Under the pieces are notes generated by a model. That model was not told the DNA's origin and did no database searches. It saw nothing but the letters and a program-made list of their open reading frames with translations. Of a stretch of DNA of 64,000 bases, positions 32,532-41,668 are shown piece after piece. Location of the stretch: the NCBI RefSeq assembly GCF_900230225.1, contig NZ_OCNH01000005.1, positions 357,865 to 421,864 on the forward strand, given 5' to 3'. The first letter of the stretch is position 1, and each line of letters begins with the position of its first letter. This DNA comes from Spirosoma fluviale (GTDB lineage Bacteria; Bacteroidota; Bacteroidia; Cytophagales; Spirosomataceae). A program made the translations under genes and the position numbers.

Positions 32532-34076
32532 TTACTGAGCCTGGGAGACGACGCGGAAGCCAATGTAGTTGTCCCGATTCGAGGGGCTGTTGCTGCCCCG
32601 ATTGGCAACGCGCGCGTCCTGCGGGAAGTAGTTCCAACTGCCCCCGCGTAACACGCGGCTAATGCCGGTAGCGGGGCCAGTTGGGTTGGTTTGGCTACTA
32701 CTGCCGTAAGGTCCATACCAGTCGGCGCACCACTCCCATACGTTGCCGCTCATATCATGCAAGCCCAGTGTATTAGCCGTAAAGCTCCCTACCTGAAGGG
32801 TTTTAGCGCGGTATTTATTAGATAATGGTATTTTTGGATGAGTAGCCCATCTACGAGTATCATAGTTTGCATTTGTTGAATCGAGCTCGTTGCGTCCGTT
32901 GCCAAAGCGCGTGCGAGTGCTTGCTCCACCCCCGGCGGCATACTCCCATTCGGCTTCGGTGGGCAGGCGGTAGTTACCCCCGGTGCGGGCGTTTAACTTT
33001 TTGAGGAACTCCTGCACGTCGTCCCAGGATACATTTTCTACCGGGCAGTCGGGACAGTCTTTGAAATGAGAGGGGTTACTGCCCATGACAGTTTCCCACT
33101 GGCGTTGGGTTACTTCGTATTTGCCTATCAGGAAGGGGCTGACTGTAACGGTATGCACAGGTACTTCGTACTTGTCGCCCATCTGGAAGGTGCCGCCGGG
33201 GATGTAGACCATCTCGGCAAAGGGCAGGTCGAGGTATTGGCGGGTTTGGGGACGGGGGGGCGAGGGTGTGTTGGGGGTAATTAGTTTCAGGAAGTAGTAA
33301 TCATCATAAATCATTGGGATGTAATGTGGATGCTGGGTGGACAGTTTCAGCCTTTGGGTTTCGGCATAGGTGCGGTTGTTGGCCCGTTTGAATATCTCCT
33401 GCACCTCCAGCGGTTGCCGCAGGTACATCAGCAGCGATTCGGTGTAAAGGCTGTTTTTATTGTTGCGGCTTTTATAGGTGGCCGTTTGACCGTAGTCGGT
33501 GGCAAAGGCGATGAGCGTGCCGGGCGGGTTGTTTTCAGGTGGCACCAGCTCGTAAGCCCGGTCGGTTGCTTTGTCCGCCATTTCGCTACGGCAGGCGTCG
33601 ACCACCATAAACAGGTTGCGTACACTCCGGCCCACGATGCGGCTACGCAGGTTGGCGAAGCTGATGGCGCGGTTTTTTAGGCCATCCATCTCGCTGATGG
33701 CGAACTCGACGGGCAACAGGTAGTTGTCGTGCTGATAGCCCAGACCGTGCCCACTATAGTACACGAACGCGACATCCGCCGGTTGGAGCGATTGCTCAAA
33801 GCGGTCGATAGCGTCTTGTGTATCGGCCAGGGTTTTATCTTTGACCACCGTTACCTGAAAGCCCAGGTAGCGCAGGGCCACGGCCATACTGTCGGCATCG
33901 CGCAGGGTATTATTGAGCGACTTCTGAAACTGGTAGGTCTGGTTGGCAATTATCAGGGCTTTGCGCTGCCCCTCGCGGGTATTCTTGTGGAGCTGTACGA
34001 TGCCCAGCGTTTTGTCCTGTGCCAGCAAGGGTTGCCAGAGCAGCAGGAGCAACAAACAGTAAAGGATTGGTTTCAT
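32532..34076 (-). CDS. Secreted caspase (C14)-SUMF1 protein C
   Basis: 514 residues: signal peptide 1-20, caspase domain with His110 (YYSGHG) and Cys162 (VDACR), linker, SUMF1 domain (~277-514). The caspase part is only distantly like proteins A and B, while the SUMF1 core is almost the same. The C-terminal loops (75 bp at 32565-32639) show the clustered replacement pattern described for the variable segment. The dyad is intact. The FGE copper-binding Cys pair is absent. Confidence 0.9.
   Translation of the reverse strand: MKPILYCLLLLLLWQPLLAQDKTLGIVQLHKNTREGQRKALIIANQTYQFQKSLNNTLRDADSMAVALRYLGFQVTVVKDKTLADTQDAIDRFEQSLQPADVAFVYYSGHGLGYQHDNYLLPVEFAISEMDGLKNRAISFANLRSRIVGRSVRNLFMVVDACRSEMADKATDRAYELVPPENNPPGTLIAFATDYGQTATYKSRNNKNSLYTESLLMYLRQPLEVQEIFKRANNRTYAETQRLKLSTQHPHYIPMIYDDYYFLKLITPNTPSPPRPQTRQYLDLPFAEMVYIPGGTFQMGDKYEVPVHTVTVSPFLIGKYEVTQRQWETVMGSNPSHFKDCPDCPVENVSWDDVQEFLKKLNARTGGNYRLPTEAEWEYAAGGGASTRTRFGNGRNELDSTNANYDTRRWATHPKIPLSNKYRAKTLQVGSFTANTLGLHDMSGNVWEWCADWYGPYGSSSQTNPTGPATGISRVLRGGSWNYFPQDARVANRGSNSPSNRDNYIGFRVVSQAQ
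32565..32639 (-). other. Variable segment at the SUMF1 C-terminus (DGR-like), copy C
   Basis: These 25 codons of protein C differ from copy D (34150-34224) at 17 nucleotides in 14 codons. Every change alters the residue and 16 of 17 are at codon positions 1 or 2. The intervening codons (CGC GTT GCC AAT CGG; CCC TCG AAT CGG) are identical in both copies. Most variable codons are NNC, as expected if a template carried AAC codons. Confidence 0.6.
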
Positions 34077-34116
34077 GTGTTCGGTGAGTTACAGAAAATG
34101 GATATTACAGATTGTA

Positions 34117-35667
34117 TTACTGAGCCTGGGAAACGACGCGGAAGCCAATGTCTTTGTACCGATTCGAGGGGATGCTGAGGTCCCGATTGGCAACGCGCGT
34201 GATCTGCGAGTAGTCGACCCAACAGCCCCCGCGCAACACGCGGATAGTGCCGGTAGCGGGGCCAGTTGGGTTAGTTTCGCTGTTGGCGCTGTAAGGCCCA
34301 TACCAGTCCGCACACCACTCCCACACGTTGCCACTCATATTATATAAACCCAGTGTGTTAGCCCGGAAGCTGCCCACCGGTACGGTTTTTTGGCGGTACT
34401 CCCCCGCCACCGAGTACGGTTTTTTATAGGTCACACTCCCATCGAAATTGGCTTCGGCGGGGTCGAGAATATCCCGGCCGTTGCCAAAGCGGGTACGGCT
34501 GCCTGCCCCGCCCCCGGCGGCATACTCCCATTCCGCTTCGGTGGGCAGGCGGTAGTTGCCCCCGGTGCGGGCGTTTAACTTTTTGAGAAACTCCTGCACG
34601 TCGTCCCAGGATACATTCTCCACCGGGCAATCGGGGCAATCTTTGAAATAAGACGGGTTGTTACCCATCACGGCTTCCCATTGCCGTTGGGTTACTTCGT
34701 ACTTGCCCATCAGAAAGGAACTCACCGTTACACTGCGTACGGGTTTCTCGTCGCTACTACCCTCGCTCCGCGTATCGCCCATTTGGAAGGTGCTGCCGGG
34801 GATGTACACCATCTCGGAAAAGGGCAGGTCTAAGTATTGGGGCGTTTGGGGGCGGCTGGGTGGGGGCGCAGGGGTTTGTATAAACACAAAATCACCCCGG
34901 ATTTTGTCGTACAGGGCGGGCGATTGCTTAAAGTTACTTTTGGCTTCTACATCGGCGGCTGCACGGTCACAGATCTGTTTCAGGGTTAAGTTGGGCCGGG
35001 TCAGGTAGCGCAACAGAGCCTCCGTAAACAACCCGTTGCGGCCTGTCTGGTTGTCGTCGGCGGCTGTCCCTTGCTCCGTCGAGAATACCACTGCACTGCC
35101 GGGCGGATTTCGGGGTGTTACCAGACCCGCCTGGGCGTTAGGGCTTCGGTCGGGGGTGGGGCAACGGTCGAGATTCGGAATTTTGCGGCAGGCATCCAGA
35201 AACACAATACCGTTTCGACATACCCGCGTGTGGCTCAGAATCAGGTCGAGCTTTACCCCCCAAACACCCACATCTTCCTGACAAGTGATGTTGGCATCTA
35301 CCGGAATGAGGTAGTTGGTGTTATCGTAGCTCATGCCATGCCCGGAGAAGTACACCACGGCCACCGTTGTTGGCCCCAGTTTGGAGCGGAAGATCTCCAG
35401 CCCTTTGAGCAGTTGATGGTTGGTGGTGTTGGTGAGAGTAGTGACCTCAAACTGCAACGCCTTGAGGGCGCGGGCCATATCCTCGGCATCGTTGAGCGGG
35501 TTCCTCAGGGGATTCATGCTTTGGTAATCGCGGTTACCAATCACGAGGGCCACGCGCTTTTCGGTACCGGTGGGCAGGGTAGCTGTAACGATGGTTTTGT
35601 CGTGCGATACGGCTTTTTGCAGTAGCATGAGTAACAACAGGAACGGCAGGTATCGGTGGGGTTTCAT
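34117..35667 (-). CDS. Secreted caspase (C14)-SUMF1 protein D
   Basis: 516 residues: signal peptide (~1-20), caspase domain with His110 (YFSGHG) and Cys160 (FLDACR), and SUMF1 domain (~277-516). It is the tandem partner of protein C, 40 bp upstream of it. Its caspase half differs strongly from C, but the SUMF1 half is near-identical apart from the last loops and a short insertion (TRSEGSSDEKP) that it shares in form with A and B. It follows 13 bp after a PdaC-like gene. Confidence 0.9.
   Translation of the reverse strand: MKPHRYLPFLLLLMLLQKAVSHDKTIVTATLPTGTEKRVALVIGNRDYQSMNPLRNPLNDAEDMARALKALQFEVTTLTNTTNHQLLKGLEIFRSKLGPTTVAVVYFSGHGMSYDNTNYLIPVDANITCQEDVGVWGVKLDLILSHTRVCRNGIVFLDACRKIPNLDRCPTPDRSPNAQAGLVTPRNPPGSAVVFSTEQGTAADDNQTGRNGLFTEALLRYLTRPNLTLKQICDRAAADVEAKSNFKQSPALYDKIRGDFVFIQTPAPPPSRPQTPQYLDLPFSEMVYIPGSTFQMGDTRSEGSSDEKPVRSVTVSSFLMGKYEVTQRQWEAVMGNNPSYFKDCPDCPVENVSWDDVQEFLKKLNARTGGNYRLPTEAEWEYAAGGGAGSRTRFGNGRDILDPAEANFDGSVTYKKPYSVAGEYRQKTVPVGSFRANTLGLYNMSGNVWEWCADWYGPYSANSETNPTGPATGTIRVLRGGCWVDYSQITRVANRDLSIPSNRYKDIGFRVVSQAQ
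34150..34224 (-). other. Variable segment at the SUMF1 C-terminus (DGR-like), copy D
   Basis: This is the counterpart of 32565-32639. Variable codons here include TGT, GTC, GAC, TAC, TCG, ATC, ACG, GAC, CTC, AGC, ATC, TAC, AAA and GAC, against invariant framework codons. Confidence 0.6.
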
Positions 35668-35680
35668 GATGGCAATAGGT

Positions 35681-36529
35681 TTATTGTTGCACAGGTAAGG
35701 CCCAATCTGTAAATCCGACTAAGTCCTGCGATGGCCCGCTTATGAAAAAACCGAGTCGCAGATACCGCCTGTTTTTGTACACCACGGGCAGCATCGATGC
35801 TTTTTTGAGAACCTCATCAAACGAGGCATTATACCGGTTTAGCTTATCTCCTTCGTACAGAGCGCGTTTTTCGGCCAAATGCTTCACTTTCTGAAACGAA
35901 GGGTACTGACCTTCTATCTCACCCACATACAGGTTAGACCACCGGGCGCGCATGGCTTTCTCAAATTGCTGATCGCTAACGCCCAGCCGCGCCAACAGGC
36001 CGCAGTTCGACAGGCGTTTGTGGGCTTTCAGATCGTAATTCAGCGAGGTACTATAATAGTGGCAATGGTTACTGCATGTCCTGCCTGTCAGATGAATAGA
36101 CAGAAACGATTCGTTTTGTACCACTACTTCGTACCAGAATTGTTCCAGCCCATGGGGGCTGTCACTAAAATCCGTTTGATTGCACTCCTCTTCAAAACAA
36201 GTCCTAATGAGTGCATTAATTTGCTTTTCAAACGGTTTGTGCTGCTGGCTGATGGCCTTAAAAACAGGGTAGTTAACCCTTGTTTTCCCCCGCTTCACCG
36301 CCTTAGGCGCAATCCGGTATGAGTTGACGGGTTGGCGATCAAACATATCCGCGAATTGTTGCGGAGAAGGTTTTCGCACCACCGTTTGCTGACACCGAAA
36401 GTGCCGGGCGAATGCGGAGCGGGGCTTTTTGGCAGGGCTGTTCTGAGCGACCAGCAAGTGGCTGTCCGGGTAAAGCAGAAGAAACAGGAAAAAAGCAAAA
36501 AACGGGCGATGGTGGTGTTTTGGGGGCAT
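35681..36529 (-). CDS. Secreted DUF3298/PdaC-like protein 1
   Basis: 282 residues from the ATG at 36529. An open frame continues upstream to 37018, but that part overlaps the M50-like gene, so it is rejected. A signal peptide is seen (~1-27). The mature part has the PdaC/RsiV-like (DUF3298) pattern: WYEVVVQNESFLSIHLTG, a His-rich turn (SNHCHYYS), then LNYDLKAHKRLSNCGLLARLG. It is paralogous to 37308-38111. The family includes peptidoglycan deacetylase accessory domains and anti-sigma ligand-binding domains. The role here is unknown. Confidence 0.8.
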   Translation of the reverse strand: MPPKHHHRPFFAFFLFLLLYPDSHLLVAQNSPAKKPRSAFARHFRCQQTVVRKPSPQQFADMFDRQPVNSYRIAPKAVKRGKTRVNYPVFKAISQQHKPFEKQINALIRTCFEEECNQTDFSDSPHGLEQFWYEVVVQNESFLSIHLTGRTCSNHCHYYSTSLNYDLKAHKRLSNCGLLARLGVSDQQFEKAMRARWSNLYVGEIEGQYPSFQKVKHLAEKRALYEGDKLNRYNASFDEVLKKASMLPVVYKNRRYLRLGFFISGPSQDLVGFTDWALPVQQ

Positions 36530-36531
36530 AC

Positions 36532-37146
36532 TCAGAAAAGCTTGAAGTAGGATAGTATGGGTAAGCCGCCAATGACCCAGGCATATAGCCCGTAGGTAAT
36601 CAGGTGCATTGTCGGGATAAATACGGTCGAGTAGGCCAGACCCATTTTTTGAAGGTCGGTTTGGTAATACCGGGTTTGGGTCAGAAACGCGTAGGTATGG
36701 AATGCCAGCAGAAAGCCAATCAGCCCATCGACGTAAACCCGTCCTTCGGAGAGCATAAGCCACCGCAGCGCCAGCAGGCCCAGACTGGTGTAGGAGAAGA
36801 AATACGGGGCCAGCGTAATCAGGGGCGACGCTCCGGTGTTTTCGTAGATGATATAGCCCGTTCCATCCTGCTGAATGTTGTAGCCAAACAGCCGCCGACC
36901 CGACAGAAAGGCCATTTTTTCGTGTGCTCCTTCGTGTACTTTGGTGCCAAAATAGGTGAGCCAGTTTTGCACCAGCGACCACCGGTTGCGCATGGCCCAA
37001 AGGGCCGCAAATGCGCACGCGCCAACCAACAAGCCGCTATACCGACTTGCGTGCGAAACCACATACTGGCTGTGTGCCCAAAGCTGAAGCGCGCAGCGCC
37101 AGGCCAGAAAAACGGCGGGTAACAGAAAAACCATTTTGCGAAACAT
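36532..37146 (-). CDS. M50B-like integral membrane protein with HExxH motif
   Basis: 204 residues, five or six TM helices. In the cytosolic or membrane-edge part, His71-Glu72-Gly-Ala-His75 is a HExxH zinc motif, followed by F-L-S-G-R-R-L-F-G-Y-N-I as in the 'peptidase M50B-like' family. Such proteins may be intramembrane metalloproteases like those that release sigma factors from anti-sigma factors, which would fit the sigma/anti-sigma pair in this block. That link is inference. It lies 2 bp from the next gene. Confidence 0.72.
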   Translation of the reverse strand: MFRKMVFLLPAVFLAWRCALQLWAHSQYVVSHASRYSGLLVGACAFAALWAMRNRWSLVQNWLTYFGTKVHEGAHEKMAFLSGRRLFGYNIQQDGTGYIIYENTGASPLITLAPYFFSYTSLGLLALRWLMLSEGRVYVDGLIGFLLAFHTYAFLTQTRYYQTDLQKMGLAYSTVFIPTMHLITYGLYAWVIGGLPILSYFKLF

Positions 37147-37307
37147 ATCCAGAAAAGTTGCTTTTGGTGTTTAGCGGAGCTGCGTGCCCGAATCTCATCA
37201 GTTCATTAAAAAAATTTTAGGACTGTTTTGGTCAGGATTGAATCAATAAACCAACAGTTCTTTTTGCTGCCATCAGACTACCTGCTGACGGTTTGCTGCC
37301 GATAGCG

Positions 37308-38111
37308 TCAGGGGTGGCCAACCACTAAATCTGTATAGCCCACAGCGGTCCGGTTGAATACCGAGAGGTTAAACCCCAGCCGCAGGTAGAACTGATTTTG
37401 ATAGACGACGGGTAACAAGGAGGCTTCTTGTAAAATCAGGTCAAAAGGCCCGCTACGATAGCGGTTTTGTTCATCCGTTTCTTCGTCATCATCATCGGCG
37501 ATTCTATACGCTCTGACCTCCTTGAAAGACGGATATTTTTTGTCGTATTCCAGAATCGCCAGCTTTTTCCATCGTTGGCGAACGGCCTTTTCAAACTGTT
37601 GGTCGGTTATTCCCAGCCGGGCCAACAGTTCGCAGTTCGACACTTGCTTGCCCGTTTGCAGATCGTAGTTGAACGAAACCGTGGCGTAGTGGCAGCGATT
37701 GCCGCAGGTTGTCAGCGAGAGATGAATCGAAAAAAAAGATTCGTTCATTACGACGACTTCATATTTTATGCCCTGAGAGGGTTGATCTTCGGGTTCTGAC
37801 AGATTCAATCCTTTGTTCTGTAAGCACTGACGAATTTGCCGGTTGATGGTGGGAGCTAAGGCCTTGTGTTTGGGTGTTAGCGGGGTGAAAACGGGGTACG
37901 TTGCCATCCGTTTGGGATTTATGCCCACCGATTGTTCCGTAAAGCGATAGGTTTGGGGACGGGTGCTTTCAAACAGTATATCGGGGCGGCTTTTGGCCAT
38001 TATCCTTTGGTTGCATCGGAAGTGGCGATAAAATTCGGCGGACGGGTTTATGGTTTGTGCCCCACAATTCAAGGGCAATGCAATCAGCAAAAAAGCGAAG
38101 TGGTGACTCAT
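37308..38111 (-). CDS. Secreted DUF3298/PdaC-like protein 2
   Basis: 267 residues, signal peptide ~1-18. It is paralogous to the 35681-36529 product, with the same order: FYRHFRCNQ, KYEVVVMNESFFSIHLS, a Cys-Gly-Asn-Arg-Cys-His turn, then FNYDLQTGKQVSNCELLARLG. The Cys residues around the His are conserved between the two and may form a disulfide. It lies 9 bp after the large WD40-caspase gene. Confidence 0.8.
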   Translation of the reverse strand: MSHHFAFLLIALPLNCGAQTINPSAEFYRHFRCNQRIMAKSRPDILFESTRPQTYRFTEQSVGINPKRMATYPVFTPLTPKHKALAPTINRQIRQCLQNKGLNLSEPEDQPSQGIKYEVVVMNESFFSIHLSLTTCGNRCHYATVSFNYDLQTGKQVSNCELLARLGITDQQFEKAVRQRWKKLAILEYDKKYPSFKEVRAYRIADDDDEETDEQNRYRSGPFDLILQEASLLPVVYQNQFYLRLGFNLSVFNRTAVGYTDLVVGHP

Positions 38112-38120
38112 GAAACCGTG

Positions 38121-41100
38121 TTAGTGTTTAGCGGGTTGGTTAGGATAGGTTTTGGTTGTTGAGCCATGCCAGAAGAGCGGTATCTTATCGAGTTGGGAAT
38201 TAGCATCTGAGGCTTTTAGGAGCGGGGTTTGTGGCTTATTTTTAAGACTTTGCACCATGGTTGGAACTGTTTGCTCCAGGTATTTATACAGCTCCCGAAC
38301 CGTTGTTGTCTGATCGTCATTTTTATTGGCTCTTCCTTCAATAGCTTCCAGCAACGCTTTTGTGAAAGCCCCATGTCCCCAGCTTTTGTCTTCCCAGGAC
38401 GATTCGTCGCCTTTGCTGCTGGTAATTAGTACAGATTGTGGGGGCAGGTTTGCCAGTATACGCTGGGTATCTTCCACAGACGGGGTGGTACGGCTGCCAA
38501 ATTTGGCATCTCCGCTATGACAGGCATCCAGCAGGATTAATTTTTTGCATTCAAGTTCGGCCAACTGAGCAAACACTTCACGATGTAAATCAACGCTGGT
38601 TGTACTGGCTTTTCGGTTCGAGTAATCGCTTCCGGCGATACGAAACGCTCCACGAACGGTTTGACCGTGGCCAGAAATAAAAACGATCAACAAATCTTTA
38701 GGCAGAATTTTGTCGCCCATCTGGCCTATCTCTTCAAACGTCTCCCGTATTTTCTGACAGGAGGTTTCGGCTGATGTCGTGTATGTCTGTACGTCAACCT
38801 CATCAAATAGTTTACCCCGTTGCTGTTTCAGGGCCTCTGCTAACTCGATGGCATCCGGCACGGTATAAAGAAGCGGAGTAAGGTCTGAGGACTGGTTAAC
38901 AATCCCAAAGGCAAAAACAAACAGGTTTGGTTTGGAAGGGGGTGTGTACCGAATCGTGTATGTCGAACTCACTACATCGGGCAATCCTGTACGCGTCATA
39001 CGCCATTGAAGTGTGTTGGTTCCTTCGCTCAACTGCACGGATTTTTCGAGGTCGAAACCTCCATCTGGCCGATTGATACTTCTGGTTTCTAGTGTTTTGC
39101 CTCCTGTTACAGGCTGTGCATTAAGATATAGTTTAACACTATCTTTCAGAGCAGGGTCGGCTCCTATCAGTAGGGCATGTGCGGTATACGTGGGCGCACT
39201 AATCTGTGCCGGTGGCTGGCCCACCCAACTCACATAAACAGAGCCTTCTTCGGTGTCCATGACAACGGGTGGTAAACCACTCCACCACACGGATACGCGC
39301 CCCCCTGGCTCGTTGCTTCCGCTAAAAATATACTGGCGGTCGGGACTAAACCGGACAGCGGTTATTGGCTTGCAGGTGGCAGCAATGGTTCGGGGTGGTT
39401 CGGGACTTTGCGGTGCCCAGCGTAGAATAGTTCCGTTCTGATCGCTACTGACCACGTATTGCCCATCGGTACTAAAACACACACTCCGTACCCACGACTG
39501 GTGTATCACCGTATCGATACACCGTTTCTGTTCCCAGTTCCAAACCCGGGCCGAGTTATCGGTGCCACCACTGACCATTAACTGCTTATCGGGGCTAAAG
39601 GCCAGTGTGTATACCGAGCCTGTATGGCCAATCAGCCTGTTTTTTATGCTTCGCAAGCGCCAGTCCCAGACTATGATTGCCTGACTGTTACCACTGGAAA
39701 CGAGAAATTTATTATCGTAAAATCGTACACATTCTACCGATCCTACTGGCATTTTCAGGCTATCTGTTGAGGTTCGTGCTGCCGTCCAGTCCCATAGTGA
39801 AATTATACCATCTGAACGGCCTAAAGCCAGCCATTGTCCATCGGGGCTGAAGTCTAACGAAATGGTTTGAACCGGTAACCGGAGTTTATATACAGGTTGG
39901 TCGGGCCGGTTGGTTTCATAGACGTATACTGAGCTGTCTGTACTACTAATGGCCAAAAACTGGCCGTTAGGGCTAAACTCCATACTTTTTACCACCCGCC
40001 GGAACCCTTTATAGGTATGAATTTGCCGTCCGTCTTTAGCCTGCCAGCTTCTGAGGTTGTTTGTTCCTCGTCCGCCCGCTAGTACCAGTCGACTATCCGG
40101 GCTGATGGCCAGGCATTCGACTCCCTGCCTTGGGTCGATGTTTGCCGCCTGAAGCCTTTTTTGTTCAACGCCGGAGGCCCATTCCCAGATGTACACGGCT
40201 TTTTCCGTGCCTACACTCAGTAGGTACCACCCGTCGCGGCTCAGGGTTAATCCGCGCAAACGACGGTGGCCGGTGTCAAAGGTTTTTATCGTGTCTTTGG
40301 TGACCTCGTTGTGTACCCGTATCAGGCCGTTGCGTTGCCCCAGCAACACATATCCTGGCTGATAGGCTACAGCCGATACGTCATCTTCAGCCGGAAAGGT
40401 TCGTACATAATCAGGGTTTGATAGTGACCATATTCGTACCGTTTTATCGTCACTTGCACTCATGACAGACTCACCATCAGGCAGAAATAGCACCTGATTG
40501 ATATCTCCACTGTGTCCTTCAAATGCCGTTGCCGATGAATTTTCCAGCCAGGGCCAAACCCATACGATCTCATCGGTGCCGCCACAAACCACTTGCCGGC
40601 CATCGGGGCTAAAGCCAACGGATCGGATGTGGTTATTCTGAAACCAGCCCTTGACTCCCTTAATTGACAGATTCTGCTGCCTGATTTCACTGCGCTTACG
40701 CCACTCCCATACGCGGACTGTTTCATCATCACTACCAGAGGCAATGTAATTGCCATCAGGACTAAAGGCAATGCTGTTCACATCCTTGCGGTGCCCAGGC
40801 AAAGACGCCACTAATTGTATCTCAGTAGGCCAATTCCAGACCCAAATACTACCTGCGTTGCCTGCTGCTGCCAGATAGGTGCCATCGGGGCTAAATGCAA
40901 GCGTGCGAATCTCCTTGCGGGGAATGGTTATCTCCCGGACAAGTTTCCCGGACAAACGATTAAAAACTTGGATAGTTTTGTGATGGGCTAATGCAAAAAA
41001 ATGACCATCAGGCGTAAATGCCGTCGCATCTTCACCATCCATAGGAGGAGTGCGTAATGAGTCGGAAGCTACTTTACAGGGTGTGGATCGAATTGGATTA

Positions 41101-41207
41101 TCCCAATTAGGTGTAGATGATCGATTAATGTTTGTTATGGGTACCACTAGAGTTGCCCATACTATTACGATCGCTGTAATCGACAATACTGGTACAGATT
41201 TATCCAT
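38121..41207 (-). CDS. Large WD40-caspase protein with N-terminal membrane anchor
   Basis: 1028 residues. A hydrophobic N-terminus (~8-25, TM anchor or signal) is followed by about twelve to fourteen WD40 repeats (~55-640, SPDG and VW motifs), which could make two propellers. A linker (~655-755) leads to a caspase domain (~760-1010) with His847 (FISGHGQ) and Cys896 (LLDACHSGD). The dyad is intact. It is the first gene of the minus-strand block and lies opposite an intergenic region of 461 bp. Confidence 0.9.
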   Translation of the reverse strand: MDKSVPVLSITAIVIVWATLVVPITNINRSSTPNWDNPIRSTPCKVASDSLRTPPMDGEDATAFTPDGHFFALAHHKTIQVFNRLSGKLVREITIPRKEIRTLAFSPDGTYLAAAGNAGSIWVWNWPTEIQLVASLPGHRKDVNSIAFSPDGNYIASGSDDETVRVWEWRKRSEIRQQNLSIKGVKGWFQNNHIRSVGFSPDGRQVVCGGTDEIVWVWPWLENSSATAFEGHSGDINQVLFLPDGESVMSASDDKTVRIWSLSNPDYVRTFPAEDDVSAVAYQPGYVLLGQRNGLIRVHNEVTKDTIKTFDTGHRRLRGLTLSRDGWYLLSVGTEKAVYIWEWASGVEQKRLQAANIDPRQGVECLAISPDSRLVLAGGRGTNNLRSWQAKDGRQIHTYKGFRRVVKSMEFSPNGQFLAISSTDSSVYVYETNRPDQPVYKLRLPVQTISLDFSPDGQWLALGRSDGIISLWDWTAARTSTDSLKMPVGSVECVRFYDNKFLVSSGNSQAIIVWDWRLRSIKNRLIGHTGSVYTLAFSPDKQLMVSGGTDNSARVWNWEQKRCIDTVIHQSWVRSVCFSTDGQYVVSSDQNGTILRWAPQSPEPPRTIAATCKPITAVRFSPDRQYIFSGSNEPGGRVSVWWSGLPPVVMDTEEGSVYVSWVGQPPAQISAPTYTAHALLIGADPALKDSVKLYLNAQPVTGGKTLETRSINRPDGGFDLEKSVQLSEGTNTLQWRMTRTGLPDVVSSTYTIRYTPPSKPNLFVFAFGIVNQSSDLTPLLYTVPDAIELAEALKQQRGKLFDEVDVQTYTTSAETSCQKIRETFEEIGQMGDKILPKDLLIVFISGHGQTVRGAFRIAGSDYSNRKASTTSVDLHREVFAQLAELECKKLILLDACHSGDAKFGSRTTPSVEDTQRILANLPPQSVLITSSKGDESSWEDKSWGHGAFTKALLEAIEGRANKNDDQTTTVRELYKYLEQTVPTMVQSLKNKPQTPLLKASDANSQLDKIPLFWHGSTTKTYPNQPAKH

Positions 41208-41668
41208 AAGGCGGCATCTATAAGTTTACCTTTTTATATATAAAAAACCCAATCATGTATATATATGCAATAATAACCTTTTGGTAAGTATAGTCAAATT
41301 TTAGTAGCCTTTCCTTTAAGGCTATCGTGTCAGATTAGCTGTTTTCAGGAGGAATAGAAGCGTTTTTGCCCTAAACTGGACAAGCTTATTTAAGAGCGTT
41401 AACGAGTATCGTGGCCAAGGTGATTGGCGACATCGTTTGGCAGATATATAATTTCAGGCGGGCTGTCAGCCGATTGAAGCCTGCTGGGTATAAGTCTATT
41501 AAAAAAGTAGTATCTACGTCCGATTGGGCTAGCTCACTATAGTCAGAACCATCACGTTACTCATATGTAAGCACATGACCTAAACTATTATTAAGTAGTT
41601 ACAACTAAATTTTTTTGCTCTCGATTACGTTATTAGTGGGCATCGAAATTGCACATCAACAACTTACT
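41208..41668. other. Divergent intergenic region
   Basis: An A+T-rich stretch between the minus-strand block and the S41 peptidase gene. It must contain promoters for both directions. A run of TA-rich sequence (41236-41280) lies near the start of the WD40-caspase gene. I see no RNA gene or clear repeat. Confidence 0.5.

Noticed and set aside
36530..37018. N-terminal extension of the PdaC-like gene to 37018 (445 residues)
   Set aside because: The added 163 residues overlap the M50-like gene in another frame and precede a good signal peptide at the ATG 36529.
9170..41207. A classic prophage or transposon as carrier of the caspase locus
   Set aside because: No integrase, transposase, phage structural gene or flanking repeat is visible around it; base composition looks like that of the neighbours. 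Horizontal origin is neither shown nor excluded.
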